Shown in pieces: positions 10,530-19,486 of a stretch of DNA of 64,000 nt (within the stretch, counting starts at the first letter, position 1; each line of letters begins with the position of its first letter). The position numbers and the translations under genes were made by a program. Below the pieces are notes generated by a model. It ran no database searches. It was not told where the DNA came from and saw only the letters and a list, made by a program, of their open reading frames with translations. Where the stretch lies: positions 92,528-156,527 of the forward strand of contig NZ_JAQYWD010000008.1 in assembly GCF_030145145.1 (NCBI RefSeq). The letters run 5' to 3'. Source of the DNA: Desulfobacula sp. Lineage in GTDB: Bacteria; Desulfobacterota; Desulfobacteria; Desulfobacterales; Desulfobacteraceae.

Positions 10530-11051
10530 ATGAAAAAAGGCTATATCCATTTATACACGGGGAATGGAAAGGGTAAAACCACAGCTGCCCTCGGCCTGGC
10601 CTTACGGGCTGCCGGTCATGATTTTTCCGTCTATATTGCTCAATTTATGAAGGGACAGCCTTATGGAGAGATGTCAAGCATCGCGTTAATTCCCAATATT
10701 ACCCTAAAACAATTTGGCGATCCCGGATGTATCAGAAAAGAAGAGGTTACCCCTAAACATATTTTTCAGGCCCAAAAAGGGATGACAGAATTCGGTGCGA
10801 TCATGAAACAGGGGGCGTATGATATGTTGATTATGGATGAAATTTGTGTCGCCATATGGTTCGGTCTGATTTCAGAGTCCCAGGTGATCCATATGATGCA
10901 ATCAAAACCCCATGAGGTTGAGCTTGTATTAACCGGGCGAAAAGCCACACAAAACTTAATAGACCACGCTGACCTGGTAACAGAGATGAAGGAAATAAAA
11001 CATTACTATCATTCTCTTGGAATCCTGGCAAGGCAGGGGATTGAAAATTAA
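10530..11051 (+). CDS. cobO: Corrinoid adenosyltransferase (CobO/BtuR family)
   Basis: A 173-residue enzyme that transfers the adenosyl group of ATP to cob(I)alamin or a cobyrinic acid precursor, making the Co-C bond of coenzyme B12. The N-terminal P-loop GNGKGKTTAALGLALRAAG is diagnostic, as are VYIAQFMKG and the later LIMDEICVAIWFGL (Walker B). It acts in the cytosol. The product is the cofactor needed by the methylmalonyl-CoA mutase at 43.8-45.9 kb. It is not in a visible operon, and a hairpin follows it. Confidence 0.93.
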   Translation: MKKGYIHLYTGNGKGKTTAALGLALRAAGHDFSVYIAQFMKGQPYGEMSSIALIPNITLKQFGDPGCIRKEEVTPKHIFQAQKGMTEFGAIMKQGAYDMLIMDEICVAIWFGLISESQVIHMMQSKPHEVELVLTGRKATQNLIDHADLVTEMKEIKHYYHSLGILARQGIEN

Positions 11052-11052
11052 T

Positions 11053-11087
11053 AGATCCAGGCAGACGTCGTTCCCTTGCCTGGATCT
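11053..11087 (+). terminator. Hairpin after cobO, probable bidirectional terminator
   Basis: AGATCCAGGCA (11053-11063) and TGCCTGGATCT (11077-11087) form a perfect 11-bp stem between the convergent cobO and cold-shock genes. The U-tract behind it is weak, so its efficiency is uncertain. Confidence 0.6.
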
Positions 11088-11096
11088 ATATATTGT

Positions 11097-11297
11097 TTAA
11101 ACTTTTAGAACTTTTTTAGCGGACAGCCCCTTATCGTTTTCTTCTAGTTCAAATTGGACGCGTTCTCCTTCTGAAAGTGTTCTGAAACCCGACATCTCAA
11201 TGGCTGAAAAATGGACAAACACATCATCGCCGGTTTCTTGTTCAATAAAACCAAAGCCTTTTTTTGAATTAAACCATTTGATTGTTCCTTCCACCAA
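11097..11297 (-). CDS. Cold-shock domain protein (CspA family)
   Basis: A 66-residue single cold-shock domain. RNP1 (KGFGFIEQ) and RNP2 (DVFVHFSAI) are both clear, preceded by the usual [15 protein letters not shown] start. Such proteins bind single-stranded RNA or DNA and melt secondary structure. The frame begins with TTG at 11297, seven bases after GGAGG; the adjacent GTG at 11294 is an alternative start, and neither is ATG. The gene is convergent with cobO and has its own leader of up to about 150 bases. Confidence 0.93.
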   Translation of the reverse strand: MVEGTIKWFNSKKGFGFIEQETGDDVFVHFSAIEMSGFRTLSEGERVQFELEENDKGLSAKKVLKV

Positions 11298-11444
11298 AAT
11301 TTTTCCTCCTCAATTAGCATTAGTCCGATATACTGATGAAAAATTTGCTCTGGAAAACACTTTCAAGCAGAGCAGCCCCTTTTTATTTTTTATATTCAGG
11401 GTGATCGTAATAATGGCTTATTACGTCATTTTAAAAAATGCAAG

Positions 11445-11487
11445 GGAAAAAAAAGGGGGATGACAAATAAAATCACCCCCCTTTGTA
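11445..11487 (-). terminator. Intrinsic terminator of the qmo operon
   Basis: On the minus strand, AAAGGGGGGTGA and TCATCCCCCTTT form a GC-rich stem of about 12 bp, with a short AT-rich loop and then a run of eight T. It lies 25 bases beyond the qmoC stop. Confidence 0.9.
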
Positions 11488-11508
11488 ACGTTACAATTTT
11501 TTTATGAC

Positions 11509-12696
11509 CTATTTTCTGTTGCCATATTCAGCATAAGCCATTGCTGTAAGCCTGTATACAAGATGGGCCATTTTTGAAAACGGCAGGAAGGCAAACAGTT
11601 GAAAGATCGCGATAAGATGCAGGTAGTATATGAAATAAGAAACATATTCCATATGCGCAAGACGGGCCATTTCAGTCAGCAAACCGGTCAAGCCCAATAC
11701 AAACACAATCACCAGAATAAACCAGTCTTTATAGGTTGTCAGTTGGTCATCTTTTTTGTCAAACCGATTTTTAATCATCAATCCACTGCCTATCACCAGA
11801 GCGACGGCTGAAATATTGGCCAACCATTTCAAAGGTGTCAATTGTGAATAGGGACCCGGTGATTGGAAAACATACAGCAGGGCAAATCCGATACTGGTGA
11901 CGATAAAAAGACCGATAAAAGAATAGAGGACCATCATATGCGGGGTTGCTCTATCCTTATTGGAGTCACATTCGGTGAACTTTTCATGTTTAAGAACCGT
12001 TGGAAGAATGCGAATCAGTGCCTGGAAAAGTTCTTTGTAATCCAGGCTTGCCTTGTCGGTTTTACCTTCAAGCACGGCATTTTGATGAATATCCGTTATA
12101 AACCGTTTAAGGCCGAGAAAAAAGACAATGACCACAAACGTTGCGGTTGGTACAAATGTCAAATCCACAAACCAGGTCGAAAAAAAATCTGCCTGGGCAA
12201 TGACATGCTCTGCCCCTTCATGGGCATGGGACCATGCAATGCCAAACACATCAAATATTTTGGTCATGGTTTCCCCGGCAGTCATTGTAATCAATGCCAG
12301 TAAAGCGAACCAGATGGCGGGAATGCCAATCAGGTAGGGCAGTTTTTTCGGATCATTGACCGCTTTGGCCAGGCATTTGGGCCTGGCATATTCTGTAATG
12401 GCAATGGACCGGATGGCAGAAAGGACATCCCCGGGTGCAGCCCCTCTGGGGCAAAGATCTGAACAATCACCACATTGATGGCACAGCCAGATGTCACCAC
12501 TTTGTACCAGCTTGTCCTTGAGGCCCCAGGAAGCCGCTATCATTTCTTTTCTTGGGAACGGACTGCCTTCAGGGGCAATGGGGCATGCCACCGAACACGT
12601 GGCACATTGGTAACATTTTTTCAGTGTTTCACCACCCAACCCTCTTACCTGAGCGATAAAATCAAGATCTGGTTGAGCTAGATATTTTTCAGTCAT
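11509..12696 (-). CDS. qmoC: Quinone-interacting membrane-bound oxidoreductase subunit C
   Basis: A 395-residue fusion of an HdrC-like iron-sulfur domain and an HdrE/NarI-like membrane domain. The N-terminus holds two [4Fe-4S] cluster motifs (Cys28, 31, 34, 38 and Cys72, 75, 78, 82). From about residue 125 there are several hydrophobic helices, consistent with a di-haem cytochrome b membrane anchor that reacts with menaquinone. Within the Qmo complex it takes electrons from quinol and passes them toward QmoA/QmoB and then APS reductase. It is the last gene of qmoABC, 42 bases after qmoB, with GGAGG before its ATG and a strong terminator after it. Confidence 0.95.
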   Translation of the reverse strand: MTEKYLAQPDLDFIAQVRGLGGETLKKCYQCATCSVACPIAPEGSPFPRKEMIAASWGLKDKLVQSGDIWLCHQCGDCSDLCPRGAAPGDVLSAIRSIAITEYARPKCLAKAVNDPKKLPYLIGIPAIWFALLALITMTAGETMTKIFDVFGIAWSHAHEGAEHVIAQADFFSTWFVDLTFVPTATFVVIVFFLGLKRFITDIHQNAVLEGKTDKASLDYKELFQALIRILPTVLKHEKFTECDSNKDRATPHMMVLYSFIGLFIVTSIGFALLYVFQSPGPYSQLTPLKWLANISAVALVIGSGLMIKNRFDKKDDQLTTYKDWFILVIVFVLGLTGLLTEMARLAHMEYVSYFIYYLHLIAIFQLFAFLPFSKMAHLVYRLTAMAYAEYGNRK

Positions 12697-12738
12697 ACGT
12701 ATGATACCTCCTAAACTATCTATTTTAAATAGTTTTGA

Positions 12739-15075
12739 TTAGAATCCCTTGAATGGATTTGGACCCAGGTCTTCGACTTCTTCAACAAAGGTATTTATGA
12801 TTCCAGGAAGTTTGTCATATTCATCAATGGCAACTTCAAAGAAGGCAACCCGTTCTTGTTCAAGTGAAAGGCTTGTCAGTGCATCACCGATTTTCTGTAC
12901 ACGGACCTCTGCAAGTTCAGATCCTTTCATAAAATGACACTGGTAGTCATCTCCATGTTTACAGCCAATGAGGATAACGCCGTCCATGCCCTGTGCCAGT
13001 GCATCTTTTATCCAGATAGTGTTCACGGAACCCAGACATCTGACCGGGATAAATCGAACATTGGGAGAGTAATCCATTCTGTTCATCCCCACCATATCAA
13101 GGGCTGGGAAAGCATCATTTTCGCAGATAAGGGCCAGGAATCGAAAGGGGGGTTCATCATAATCATCTTCTGATGGAACACCCACTGCTTTGACCTGGGA
13201 ACCGATGGAATCAATGGTATAGTCAGCAAAAGAGATGATCCTTTCCGGACAGGCTCCCATGCAGGTTCCACATCTTCTACATCTTGTGGGATTGATCTTG
13301 GGGGTCCCTTTTTCGTCATCATCAAGGGCGCCAAAGGGACATTCAACCGTACAGCGTTTACATTGGGTACATCTCTGAAAAAAGAATTCCGGATAGGTCA
13401 TGTCGCCGGACCTAGGGTGAACTGCCATACCCCGATTGGCACTTTCAATACATTGGATGGCTTTCAAGGCAGCGCCGGTGGCATCTTCCATGGATTCTTC
13501 AATGGTCATGGCGCGCCGGATGGCCCCGGCCGCATAAATGCCGGTTCGCTGGGTTTCATACGGAAAGCAGATGTAGTTGGAGTCTGCATACTGACCGAAA
13601 ATATCATTGTCTCTGAATCCCGGACCTTGCCTGTACGCCAGGTTAACAACAGGGTCATCTTTGGTTACAGGCACCATACCGCTTGCAACAACAACCATAT
13701 CGGCTTTAATGGCCAGATTGTCCCCTAGTAGTGTATTCGTGGCTGTGACCGCCAGCTTACTGCCATTCTGGATAACTTCTGTCACTGCGCCCTTGGTCAT
13801 GAAAACACCATCTTCCTGCTGCATATTTTTATAAAAATATTCCTGCAGCCCCGGCGTTCTCATATGCTGATAAATAATATAGGCTTTACCATCAGGATAA
13901 TCTTCCCTGACATATCTGGCTTGTTTCAATGCGACCTGACTGGTGACAGAACCGGAGTATTCAAAGTCTGCATCATCTTCATCTTTGCCTGGAGACTGTA
14001 TAAAGACAACCTCTTTGGCTTCCTTGCCATCGGAAGGTTTGATGATCTTACCTTTGGCAGCCATTTTTTCAAATTCATCATTGGTTACAACATCCGGAAG
14101 GTCAATGCCAAGATGGGCATATGCTTCGCCTTTCAAGACGTCTGGCCGCCAGCCGGCAGCCAGAACCACCGCACCATAAAGACTTCCATCAGGGTCGAGT
14201 TGAAGGATGTCTTCTTTGCCTTTATTATATTCAAGGTATTTTTCATGCTGGGCTTCTGCATCCAGTTCTTTACCGGCCTCATCCAGCAGCATCTCTTCCG
14301 GAAGCGGGAACGGAACATCAAAGGGGGTTTTTTCCCCGGGTTTTTTGAATGTAACTGTAAATTCTCCAGGCTGACCAGCGATACGGGCGACTTCAGTGGC
14401 CGTTTTGACATCAATATTGGAAAAGCTTTCCACTTCTGCTATCAGCTCACTGACAATCGGTGTTTGTAATTCTTCAAACGGCTCTGTCACCGGCATCTGG
14501 CTTCGCATTTGAGCCGCATACCCGCCCAGGGAGTCTGTCTTTTCAACAATGGTCACTTCATAGCCGGCTTTAGCCGCATCAAGGGCTGCAGACATACCGG
14601 TTACCCCGCCTCCCAGTACCAGGATCTTTTTTGAAAACGATTCTGTCTGGAACGGTTCAGGCAGCTTTACTTTTTCAACTCTGATCATGCCCATTTTGAT
14701 ATAATCTTCAGCTTTCATCTGAATGGGATCGAAATGCTCTTCATCATCTTTCTGATCTTCGGTGAGCATGGGATATGTTTCTCTTGAATGGGGCCAGACA
14801 ACGCCTTCTCTCAAATTTACGCGTTCGACAATACAGCCGTCAAATTTGAAAGCATCAAAATTAACCCGCCGGGAGCAGGCACCAATGACAAGTGCATTGG
14901 CTTTGCCGTCATCCACATCTTTTTGAATTAATGCCACACCTTCCTTGCTGCAAAGAAACGGATGGGTGGTACAATTAATACCCTCTTCTTCGGGAACATC
15001 AACCAGAGCTTCCATGTCGAGGGTATCACCGATTCCACAGCCTGTGCAGATATATACGCCGTATTTTTTATCCAT
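12739..15075 (-). CDS. qmoB: Quinone-interacting membrane-bound oxidoreductase subunit B
   Basis: A 778-residue HdrA-like flavoprotein. The FAD-binding Rossmann motif GGGVTGM is at about 155-161. Two [4Fe-4S] ferredoxin motifs follow (Cys569, 572, 575, 579 and Cys599, 602, 605, 609), and the last 130 residues resemble the MvhD delta subunit (RFIPVRCLGSVN, LIGCKHGDDYQC). The N-terminal 140 residues contain further cysteines. This domain order, HdrA then MvhD, distinguishes QmoB from QmoA. It is soluble and held to the membrane by QmoC. It lies 9 bases after qmoA, indicating translational coupling. Confidence 0.95.
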   Translation of the reverse strand: MDKKYGVYICTGCGIGDTLDMEALVDVPEEEGINCTTHPFLCSKEGVALIQKDVDDGKANALVIGACSRRVNFDAFKFDGCIVERVNLREGVVWPHSRETYPMLTEDQKDDEEHFDPIQMKAEDYIKMGMIRVEKVKLPEPFQTESFSKKILVLGGGVTGMSAALDAAKAGYEVTIVEKTDSLGGYAAQMRSQMPVTEPFEELQTPIVSELIAEVESFSNIDVKTATEVARIAGQPGEFTVTFKKPGEKTPFDVPFPLPEEMLLDEAGKELDAEAQHEKYLEYNKGKEDILQLDPDGSLYGAVVLAAGWRPDVLKGEAYAHLGIDLPDVVTNDEFEKMAAKGKIIKPSDGKEAKEVVFIQSPGKDEDDADFEYSGSVTSQVALKQARYVREDYPDGKAYIIYQHMRTPGLQEYFYKNMQQEDGVFMTKGAVTEVIQNGSKLAVTATNTLLGDNLAIKADMVVVASGMVPVTKDDPVVNLAYRQGPGFRDNDIFGQYADSNYICFPYETQRTGIYAAGAIRRAMTIEESMEDATGAALKAIQCIESANRGMAVHPRSGDMTYPEFFFQRCTQCKRCTVECPFGALDDDEKGTPKINPTRCRRCGTCMGACPERIISFADYTIDSIGSQVKAVGVPSEDDYDEPPFRFLALICENDAFPALDMVGMNRMDYSPNVRFIPVRCLGSVNTIWIKDALAQGMDGVILIGCKHGDDYQCHFMKGSELAEVRVQKIGDALTSLSLEQERVAFFEVAIDEYDKLPGIINTFVEEVEDLGPNPFKGF

Positions 15076-15084
15076 GATTTTCCT

Positions 15085-16359
15085 CTACCTCCTTACAAGG
15101 GTCTGAATGGCTTTAAGGGCCATGCCTGTGGCATTCTGGTTAGATGTAACAACGTCAGCCGGCTTGTTAGCGCAACCCGCTGCAAACATCCCACCATTTT
15201 TGAAGTCATTTATAATAAAACCGTCAGGGGTGTAGGTCAGATCCGCATTGGGTTTGTCAATGGCTGCATTGGGTTGCATACCGGTGGCCAGTACGAGCAT
15301 ATCCACTGTTTGACGGATTTTTTCACCGGTGATGGTGTCTTCGGCAACCAGGTTGATATTTCCTGTCTCTGCTTCTTCGCCGACTTCAGCCACCTTCCCT
15401 TTAATAAAAAAGATATTTTCATCCTCTTTTAGCGTTGCATAGAAGCGTTCATATTTTCTGCCAGGGGTTCTCAAGTCGATATAGTAGATGTAGATTTTCG
15501 CATCCGGATATTGTGCCCGAAGATAGGTTGCATGTTTTAATGATGCCATGCAGCAGATATAAGAGCAGTAGGGCAGATGGTTTTCATCTCTTGAGCCGGC
15601 ACATTGTGCAAAGGCAATAGTTTCAGGTGCTTTGTCATCAGACGGGCGGATAATCTTACCTTCCGTCGGACCATTCAGGGAAGCCATTCTTTCCAGCATC
15701 ATATTGGTGACGATGTTCTGGTATCGGCCAAATCCGAGATTGTCAATTTTCGTTGCATCATAGGGAGTCCATCCGGTGTTCCAGACAACGGCGCCCACTT
15801 TCAGGTCAAAGGTTTTTTCTTCCATGTCAAAATCAACGGCATCGTATTTACAGGCCGCTTTTACTCGGTCACGGTCATCTGTGCTCATGGCCGGGTCCAT
15901 GACATATCGCATGGGGAAGGCCATGTTGTGCGGGAGATAAGCGGCTTTTCTTCGGTCCATGCCAAAATTAAAATCATTTGAAATTTCAGTATCACAAACA
16001 GCTGCACAGTCGCCGCAGGCAGTACAATTCTCGTTTACATAGCGAGGCGATGTTTTTACAGTGACCGTGTAGTCACCGGCAGATCCGGATACATTCTGTA
16101 CTTCTGACAGGGTGAAGACTTTAATATTTTTGTTGTCCTTGAGCCTTCTGTAATTAATTTCGAGCCCGCAAGTCGGCGGGCAAAGTTTGGGGAAATAGTG
16201 TTTTAGCTGGGATACTCTTCCACCAAGAGATGCTTCCTTTTCCACAAGGAAGACCTCATATCCCACTTCGGCAGCTTCTAGGGCAGTTGTAAGGCCGCTG
16301 ATTCCACCACCAACCACCATAATGCTTCCGCTAACCGGGGCTGAATTATCTGTTGTCAT
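15085..16359 (-). CDS. qmoA: Quinone-interacting membrane-bound oxidoreductase subunit A
   Basis: A 424-residue HdrA-like flavoprotein and first gene of qmoABC. The dinucleotide motif VVGGGISGLTTALEAAEVGY is at about 16-35, and the HdrA-type cysteines appear as FPKLCPPTCGL and in CTACGDCAAVC. It has no MvhD domain and is shorter than QmoB. It is expected to contact AprBA or QmoB in the cytosol and take part in electron transfer or bifurcation. It is separated from aprA by a strong terminator and a long inverted repeat, so the qmo genes may be transcribed partly independently of aprBA. Confidence 0.95.
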   Translation of the reverse strand: MTTDNSAPVSGSIMVVGGGISGLTTALEAAEVGYEVFLVEKEASLGGRVSQLKHYFPKLCPPTCGLEINYRRLKDNKNIKVFTLSEVQNVSGSAGDYTVTVKTSPRYVNENCTACGDCAAVCDTEISNDFNFGMDRRKAAYLPHNMAFPMRYVMDPAMSTDDRDRVKAACKYDAVDFDMEEKTFDLKVGAVVWNTGWTPYDATKIDNLGFGRYQNIVTNMMLERMASLNGPTEGKIIRPSDDKAPETIAFAQCAGSRDENHLPYCSYICCMASLKHATYLRAQYPDAKIYIYYIDLRTPGRKYERFYATLKEDENIFFIKGKVAEVGEEAETGNINLVAEDTITGEKIRQTVDMLVLATGMQPNAAIDKPNADLTYTPDGFIINDFKNGGMFAAGCANKPADVVTSNQNATGMALKAIQTLVRR

Positions 16360-16467
16360 GCTGTCTCTCCGTGCATTTGGGTTATATTATTTGGGGTTAA
16401 CGCTTCTTTTTATGCCAAATCTAAAGGGGATTTCCCTTAAGATTAATACGTTTTTTTGGCATCCTCT

Positions 16468-16517
16468 CTCCTATTTTGTAGGTGAAAAAAATGGTTTTTT
16501 CATCTACAAAAGAGGAG
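16468..16517. repeat. 23-bp near-perfect inverted repeat between aprA and qmoA
   Basis: Arms 16468-16490 and 16495-16517 pair over 23 positions with one A-G mismatch and one G-U, and the loop is only four bases (ATGG). The stem is AT-rich with an A6/T6 tip. It lies after the aprA terminator and about 110 bases before qmoA on the transcribed strand. It may be an RNA processing or stability element in the qmo leader, or a small palindromic insertion; nothing in the sequence decides between these. Confidence 0.75.
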
Positions 16518-16548
16518 ACAGGAAGAAAACCTCAAAACCGTCAAAATT

Positions 16549-16590
16549 TGAAAAAACCTCCAGGCACTTGTAAACCAGCACCTGGAGGTT
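16549..16590 (-). terminator. Intrinsic terminator downstream of aprA
   Basis: On the minus strand AACCTCCAGG and CCTGGAGGTT form a perfect 10-bp stem followed by six T. It lies about 40 bases beyond the aprA stop. It should cut most aprBA transcripts before qmoA, allowing more AprBA than Qmo to be made. Confidence 0.93.
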
Positions 16591-16627
16591 ATATTCTAAT
16601 AACGTACTTTAAGATCTTGCTTCAGCA

Positions 16628-18586
16628 CTAGTCGGAAATAATCTTAATATACGGTACTTTTTTCAAACTCCACTCATTTGTTTCTTTGTTGTATGTTGAG
16701 TTGGTAAAACAGAACCATTCTTCATCATTCTGTCCCATGAAGTCACCTCTGTAATAGAAACCAGGGTATCGTGATTCTTCACGGAACTGGATGTGACGGG
16801 TATGTGCCTCAACTGTGTAGAGACGATGGTTAATTTCCCATGCTCTCATCAGTTCATGCAGATCGCCGGCAGCAATATTCTCAAGATCTTCACGGAACAT
16901 TTCAAAGTTTTCCATGAGGATTTCAAGAGATTTTCCACCTGTCATGTAGTAAGTAGCTGTTCCACCACCATACTCATTGGTCATTTTCATCAGACGCATT
17001 GCCATACCAGAAGGTTTGCAATAGTTCGGGTTAACGGTTTCGTCTGTTGTATAGGTAGAATTGTCAAGATATGTTCTGACAGGTTTATAAACCATGTCAA
17101 CCAGTTCCTGATCCGTTTCTTTGAAACTTACGGCTCCAGGATTGTCTCGGAGGTATTTGATCATTTCTTTTGCACAAATACGGCCTTCAGCATGGGAACC
17201 GGATGAGAATTTATGACCGGAACAACCCACACCGTCACCAGCCGTAAACAGACCTTTGACAGTTGTCATTCTGTTGTAGCCCCATTTGTAATCAGCAGGA
17301 ACCCAGTCTTCTTCAGGACCGGAGCACCAGATGCCGCAGCAACCTGAATGAGATCCCAGCAGATACGGTTCAGTAGGCATGACTTCAGAGTCTTTTTTCT
17401 CAGGCTCAGTATTGGTAGCACACCAGAGACCAGCCTGACCAACGGACATGTCAAGGAAATCTTCCCAGGCTTCTGACTCAAGATGTTTGAGCTCTTTTTT
17501 GCTCATTGTCTCACCGAGTTTGGCAAGGGCATCAGAGGTTTTCATGATGATGGGACCACGGCCTTCTTTGTATTCTTTCATCATCAAATGGTTTCTCAGG
17601 CAGGTCGGTGTAACAGCAGCAGTTCCATAAGGCGCATATTTTTCAAGTTCTGCTTTTGCTTCGTCAGAAGCGGCATAGTTCTCACCAAGACCATTAACCG
17701 TCTGGGCTTTAAACAGAAGGAACCATGCACCAACAGGGCCGTAACCATCTTTAAAACGAGCCGGGGTGAAACGGTTTTCCATCATGGAAAGTTCAGCACC
17801 TGCTCTAACAGCCATTGTATAAGTGGAACCGGCATTCCATACAGGATACCAGGCACGACCTTTACCCTCACCAACAGAACGGGGCTGGTAAACATTAACC
17901 GCGCCGCCACAGGCAACCATCATTACTTTAGCAGTGATGATATACACTTTGTTTTCACGTACGGAAAAACCCACTGCGCCGGCAACTTTTGTCGGATCGT
18001 CTTTGTCGTTAAGGAGTTCAACAATAAAGCATCTTTCAATGATGTTGTCTTCGCCAAGTGCTTTTTTACCGGCTTCAGCAACGATTCTCTTGTAGGATTC
18101 ACCATTGATCATGATCTGCCATTTACCCGTACGAACTGGTGTGGCACCGCTTTTGAGGGAACCGGCCTTGAGGCCTTTTTTTCCATCAAGGTTTTTTCCA
18201 TCATCTGTTTTTTTCCAGACAGGAAGTCCCCATTCTTCGAAAAGATGTACGGAATCATCTACATGACGTCCCAGGTCGAAGATCAAGTCTTCACGAACAA
18301 TACCCATCAGGTCATTTCTGACCATGCGGACATAGTCTTCAGGTTTGTTCTCGCCAATATATGTATTAATAGCTGAAAGACCCTGGGCTACGGCGCCTGA
18401 TCTTTCAAGGGCTGCTTTGTCACAAAGAAGAATTTTTGTGTCGTCGCTGGCCCATTTTTTAATTTCAAATGCAGTTCCACAGGCAGCCATACCGCCACCT
18501 ACGATCAGAACATCAACGTCTCTTTTATCAACCTCTGGGTCTCTTACAGCTTTAAGTTCTCCAATAGGTTTGTTAGGTAATGCCAT
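16628..18586 (-). CDS. aprA: Adenylylsulfate (APS) reductase alpha subunit
   Basis: A 652-residue FAD subunit that reduces APS to sulfite and AMP, the second step of dissimilatory sulfate reduction. It belongs to the fumarate reductase/succinate dehydrogenase flavoprotein group: the Rossmann motif is DVLIVGGGMAACGTAFEIKKW (about 23-43, written here as its core GGGMAACG). The conserved FTPARFKDGYGPVGAW and FTAGDGVGCSGHKFSSGSHAEGR segments are present. It pairs with AprB in the cytosol and receives electrons through QmoABC. The start ATG has GGAGG in front. aprB is 58 bases upstream. Full-length, no disruptions. Confidence 0.98.
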   Translation of the reverse strand: MALPNKPIGELKAVRDPEVDKRDVDVLIVGGGMAACGTAFEIKKWASDDTKILLCDKAALERSGAVAQGLSAINTYIGENKPEDYVRMVRNDLMGIVREDLIFDLGRHVDDSVHLFEEWGLPVWKKTDDGKNLDGKKGLKAGSLKSGATPVRTGKWQIMINGESYKRIVAEAGKKALGEDNIIERCFIVELLNDKDDPTKVAGAVGFSVRENKVYIITAKVMMVACGGAVNVYQPRSVGEGKGRAWYPVWNAGSTYTMAVRAGAELSMMENRFTPARFKDGYGPVGAWFLLFKAQTVNGLGENYAASDEAKAELEKYAPYGTAAVTPTCLRNHLMMKEYKEGRGPIIMKTSDALAKLGETMSKKELKHLESEAWEDFLDMSVGQAGLWCATNTEPEKKDSEVMPTEPYLLGSHSGCCGIWCSGPEEDWVPADYKWGYNRMTTVKGLFTAGDGVGCSGHKFSSGSHAEGRICAKEMIKYLRDNPGAVSFKETDQELVDMVYKPVRTYLDNSTYTTDETVNPNYCKPSGMAMRLMKMTNEYGGGTATYYMTGGKSLEILMENFEMFREDLENIAAGDLHELMRAWEINHRLYTVEAHTRHIQFREESRYPGFYYRGDFMGQNDEEWFCFTNSTYNKETNEWSLKKVPYIKIISD

Positions 18587-18644
18587 TATATACCTCCAAA
18601 ATTATGTATAAAGTATCAAAATTACTTGGTTGACAGTAAAGGGA

Positions 18645-19082
18645 TTATGCAAGCTCTGTTGGAGCTACGAGGACATAACCGTCAGCTTCCTGGGTAGAAA
18701 GAAGGCCACTGTCAAGGTCTTTACCTTTAAGATCCGCATATGCATTTGCTTCACCTTCAGGAGTAGTTCTGATGGGGAACTTGAAGCGTTTTACAACGCC
18801 GTTTCTGAACTTACAAGTCCACATAATGTCCTCAGTACCCATCATGGGAACTGTTGAGCCTCCCATGGGTACAAAGTCAGAGTATCCTCTAACTTCAATT
18901 GCCTGGGAAGGACAGATTTTAACACATGAAAAGCATTCCCAGCACTGATCGGGTTCCTGGTTGTATGCTTTCATTTCATTCGGTTCAAGAACCATCAGGT
19001 CATTGGGACAGATGTACATGCATGCTGTTTTGTCCCCACCTTTGCAGCCGTCACATTTTTCTGCAATTACAAAAGATGGCAT
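18645..19082 (-). CDS. aprB: Adenylylsulfate (APS) reductase beta subunit
   Basis: A 145-residue ferredoxin-like subunit carrying two [4Fe-4S] clusters, with Cys10, 13, 21, 25 and Cys47, 50, 53, 57. The C-terminal half is the tail that wraps around AprA in the alpha-beta heterodimer. It relays electrons from the donor complex to the FAD of AprA. It is the promoter-proximal gene of aprBA, with a leader of about 165 bases that contains two hairpins. Length is normal for the family. Confidence 0.97.
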   Translation of the reverse strand: MPSFVIAEKCDGCKGGDKTACMYICPNDLMVLEPNEMKAYNQEPDQCWECFSCVKICPSQAIEVRGYSDFVPMGGSTVPMMGTEDIMWTCKFRNGVVKRFKFPIRTTPEGEANAYADLKGKDLDSGLLSTQEADGYVLVAPTELA

Positions 19083-19116
19083 TTAAAATACCTCCATAGT
19101 TTAAGTTAATCAAAAC

Positions 19117-19183
19117 GCACAATATCGTTGTGCTACAAAATTATATTCCACCAAAACAGGCCGGATTTTTTTTGTTCGGCCTG
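19117..19183 (-). promoter_or_regulatory. Two hairpins in the aprB leader
   Basis: GCACAA-TATCG-TTGTGC (19117-19133) is a perfect 6-bp hairpin. CAGGCCG (19157-19163) and CGGCCTG (19177-19183) form a 7-bp GC-rich stem, followed on the transcribed strand by TTTT. The second resembles a weak terminator or attenuator inside the leader; they may otherwise stabilise an abundant mRNA. Function is inference. Confidence 0.45.
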
Positions 19184-19256
19184 GTAAACTTTTAAGCCAG
19201 CTTAGGGACCAATAAAGAATACCCCCTATTAATCCAAGCTTTGCATAAATGTACTC

Positions 19257-19286
19257 GGAATAGCACTCTCTCACTCTTTTTGTCAA
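19257..19286 (-). promoter_or_regulatory. Probable sigma-70 promoter of aprBA
   Basis: On the minus strand TTGACA (19281-19286) is a perfect -35. TATTCC (19257-19262) lies 18 bases on and fits a -10 only moderately. The predicted start near 19250 gives a leader of about 165 bases. Confidence 0.6.
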
Positions 19287-19486
19287 GAATTTTTCAAAAA
19301 AGATTTGCCTTAATTTTGAATAATTTTCATCAGCGGGAACAACAACAATATATATTGGTTTTTACTGGGATAGGTTACACTATGTAGTCTTTTTTTTTGA
19401 AAAAAAAGAAACTGGAAATCTAAAAAAAATGCTGATAGATTAAACAGACCCAAAACGCGCGTTTAAGCAGACAAAAGGAAATAAAA

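Larger units (their letters stand above)
19083..19486. other. aprBA promoter and leader region
   Basis: This 404-base gap lies between aprB (minus) and the cysteine-cluster gene (plus). On the aprB side it holds a good promoter and two leader hairpins, listed separately. The half next to 19487 is rich in A and T runs. I saw no open frame, RNA gene or repeat family in the rest. Confidence 0.7.

Noticed and set aside
13864..14469. Plus-strand open frame opposite qmoB
   Set aside because: Overlaps the FAD-domain coding region of a certain gene; no ribosome-binding site.
17483..18376. Plus-strand open frame of 297 codons opposite aprA
   Set aside because: Phe/Ile/Cys-rich shadow of a certain gene; the encoded sequence has no recognisable motif.
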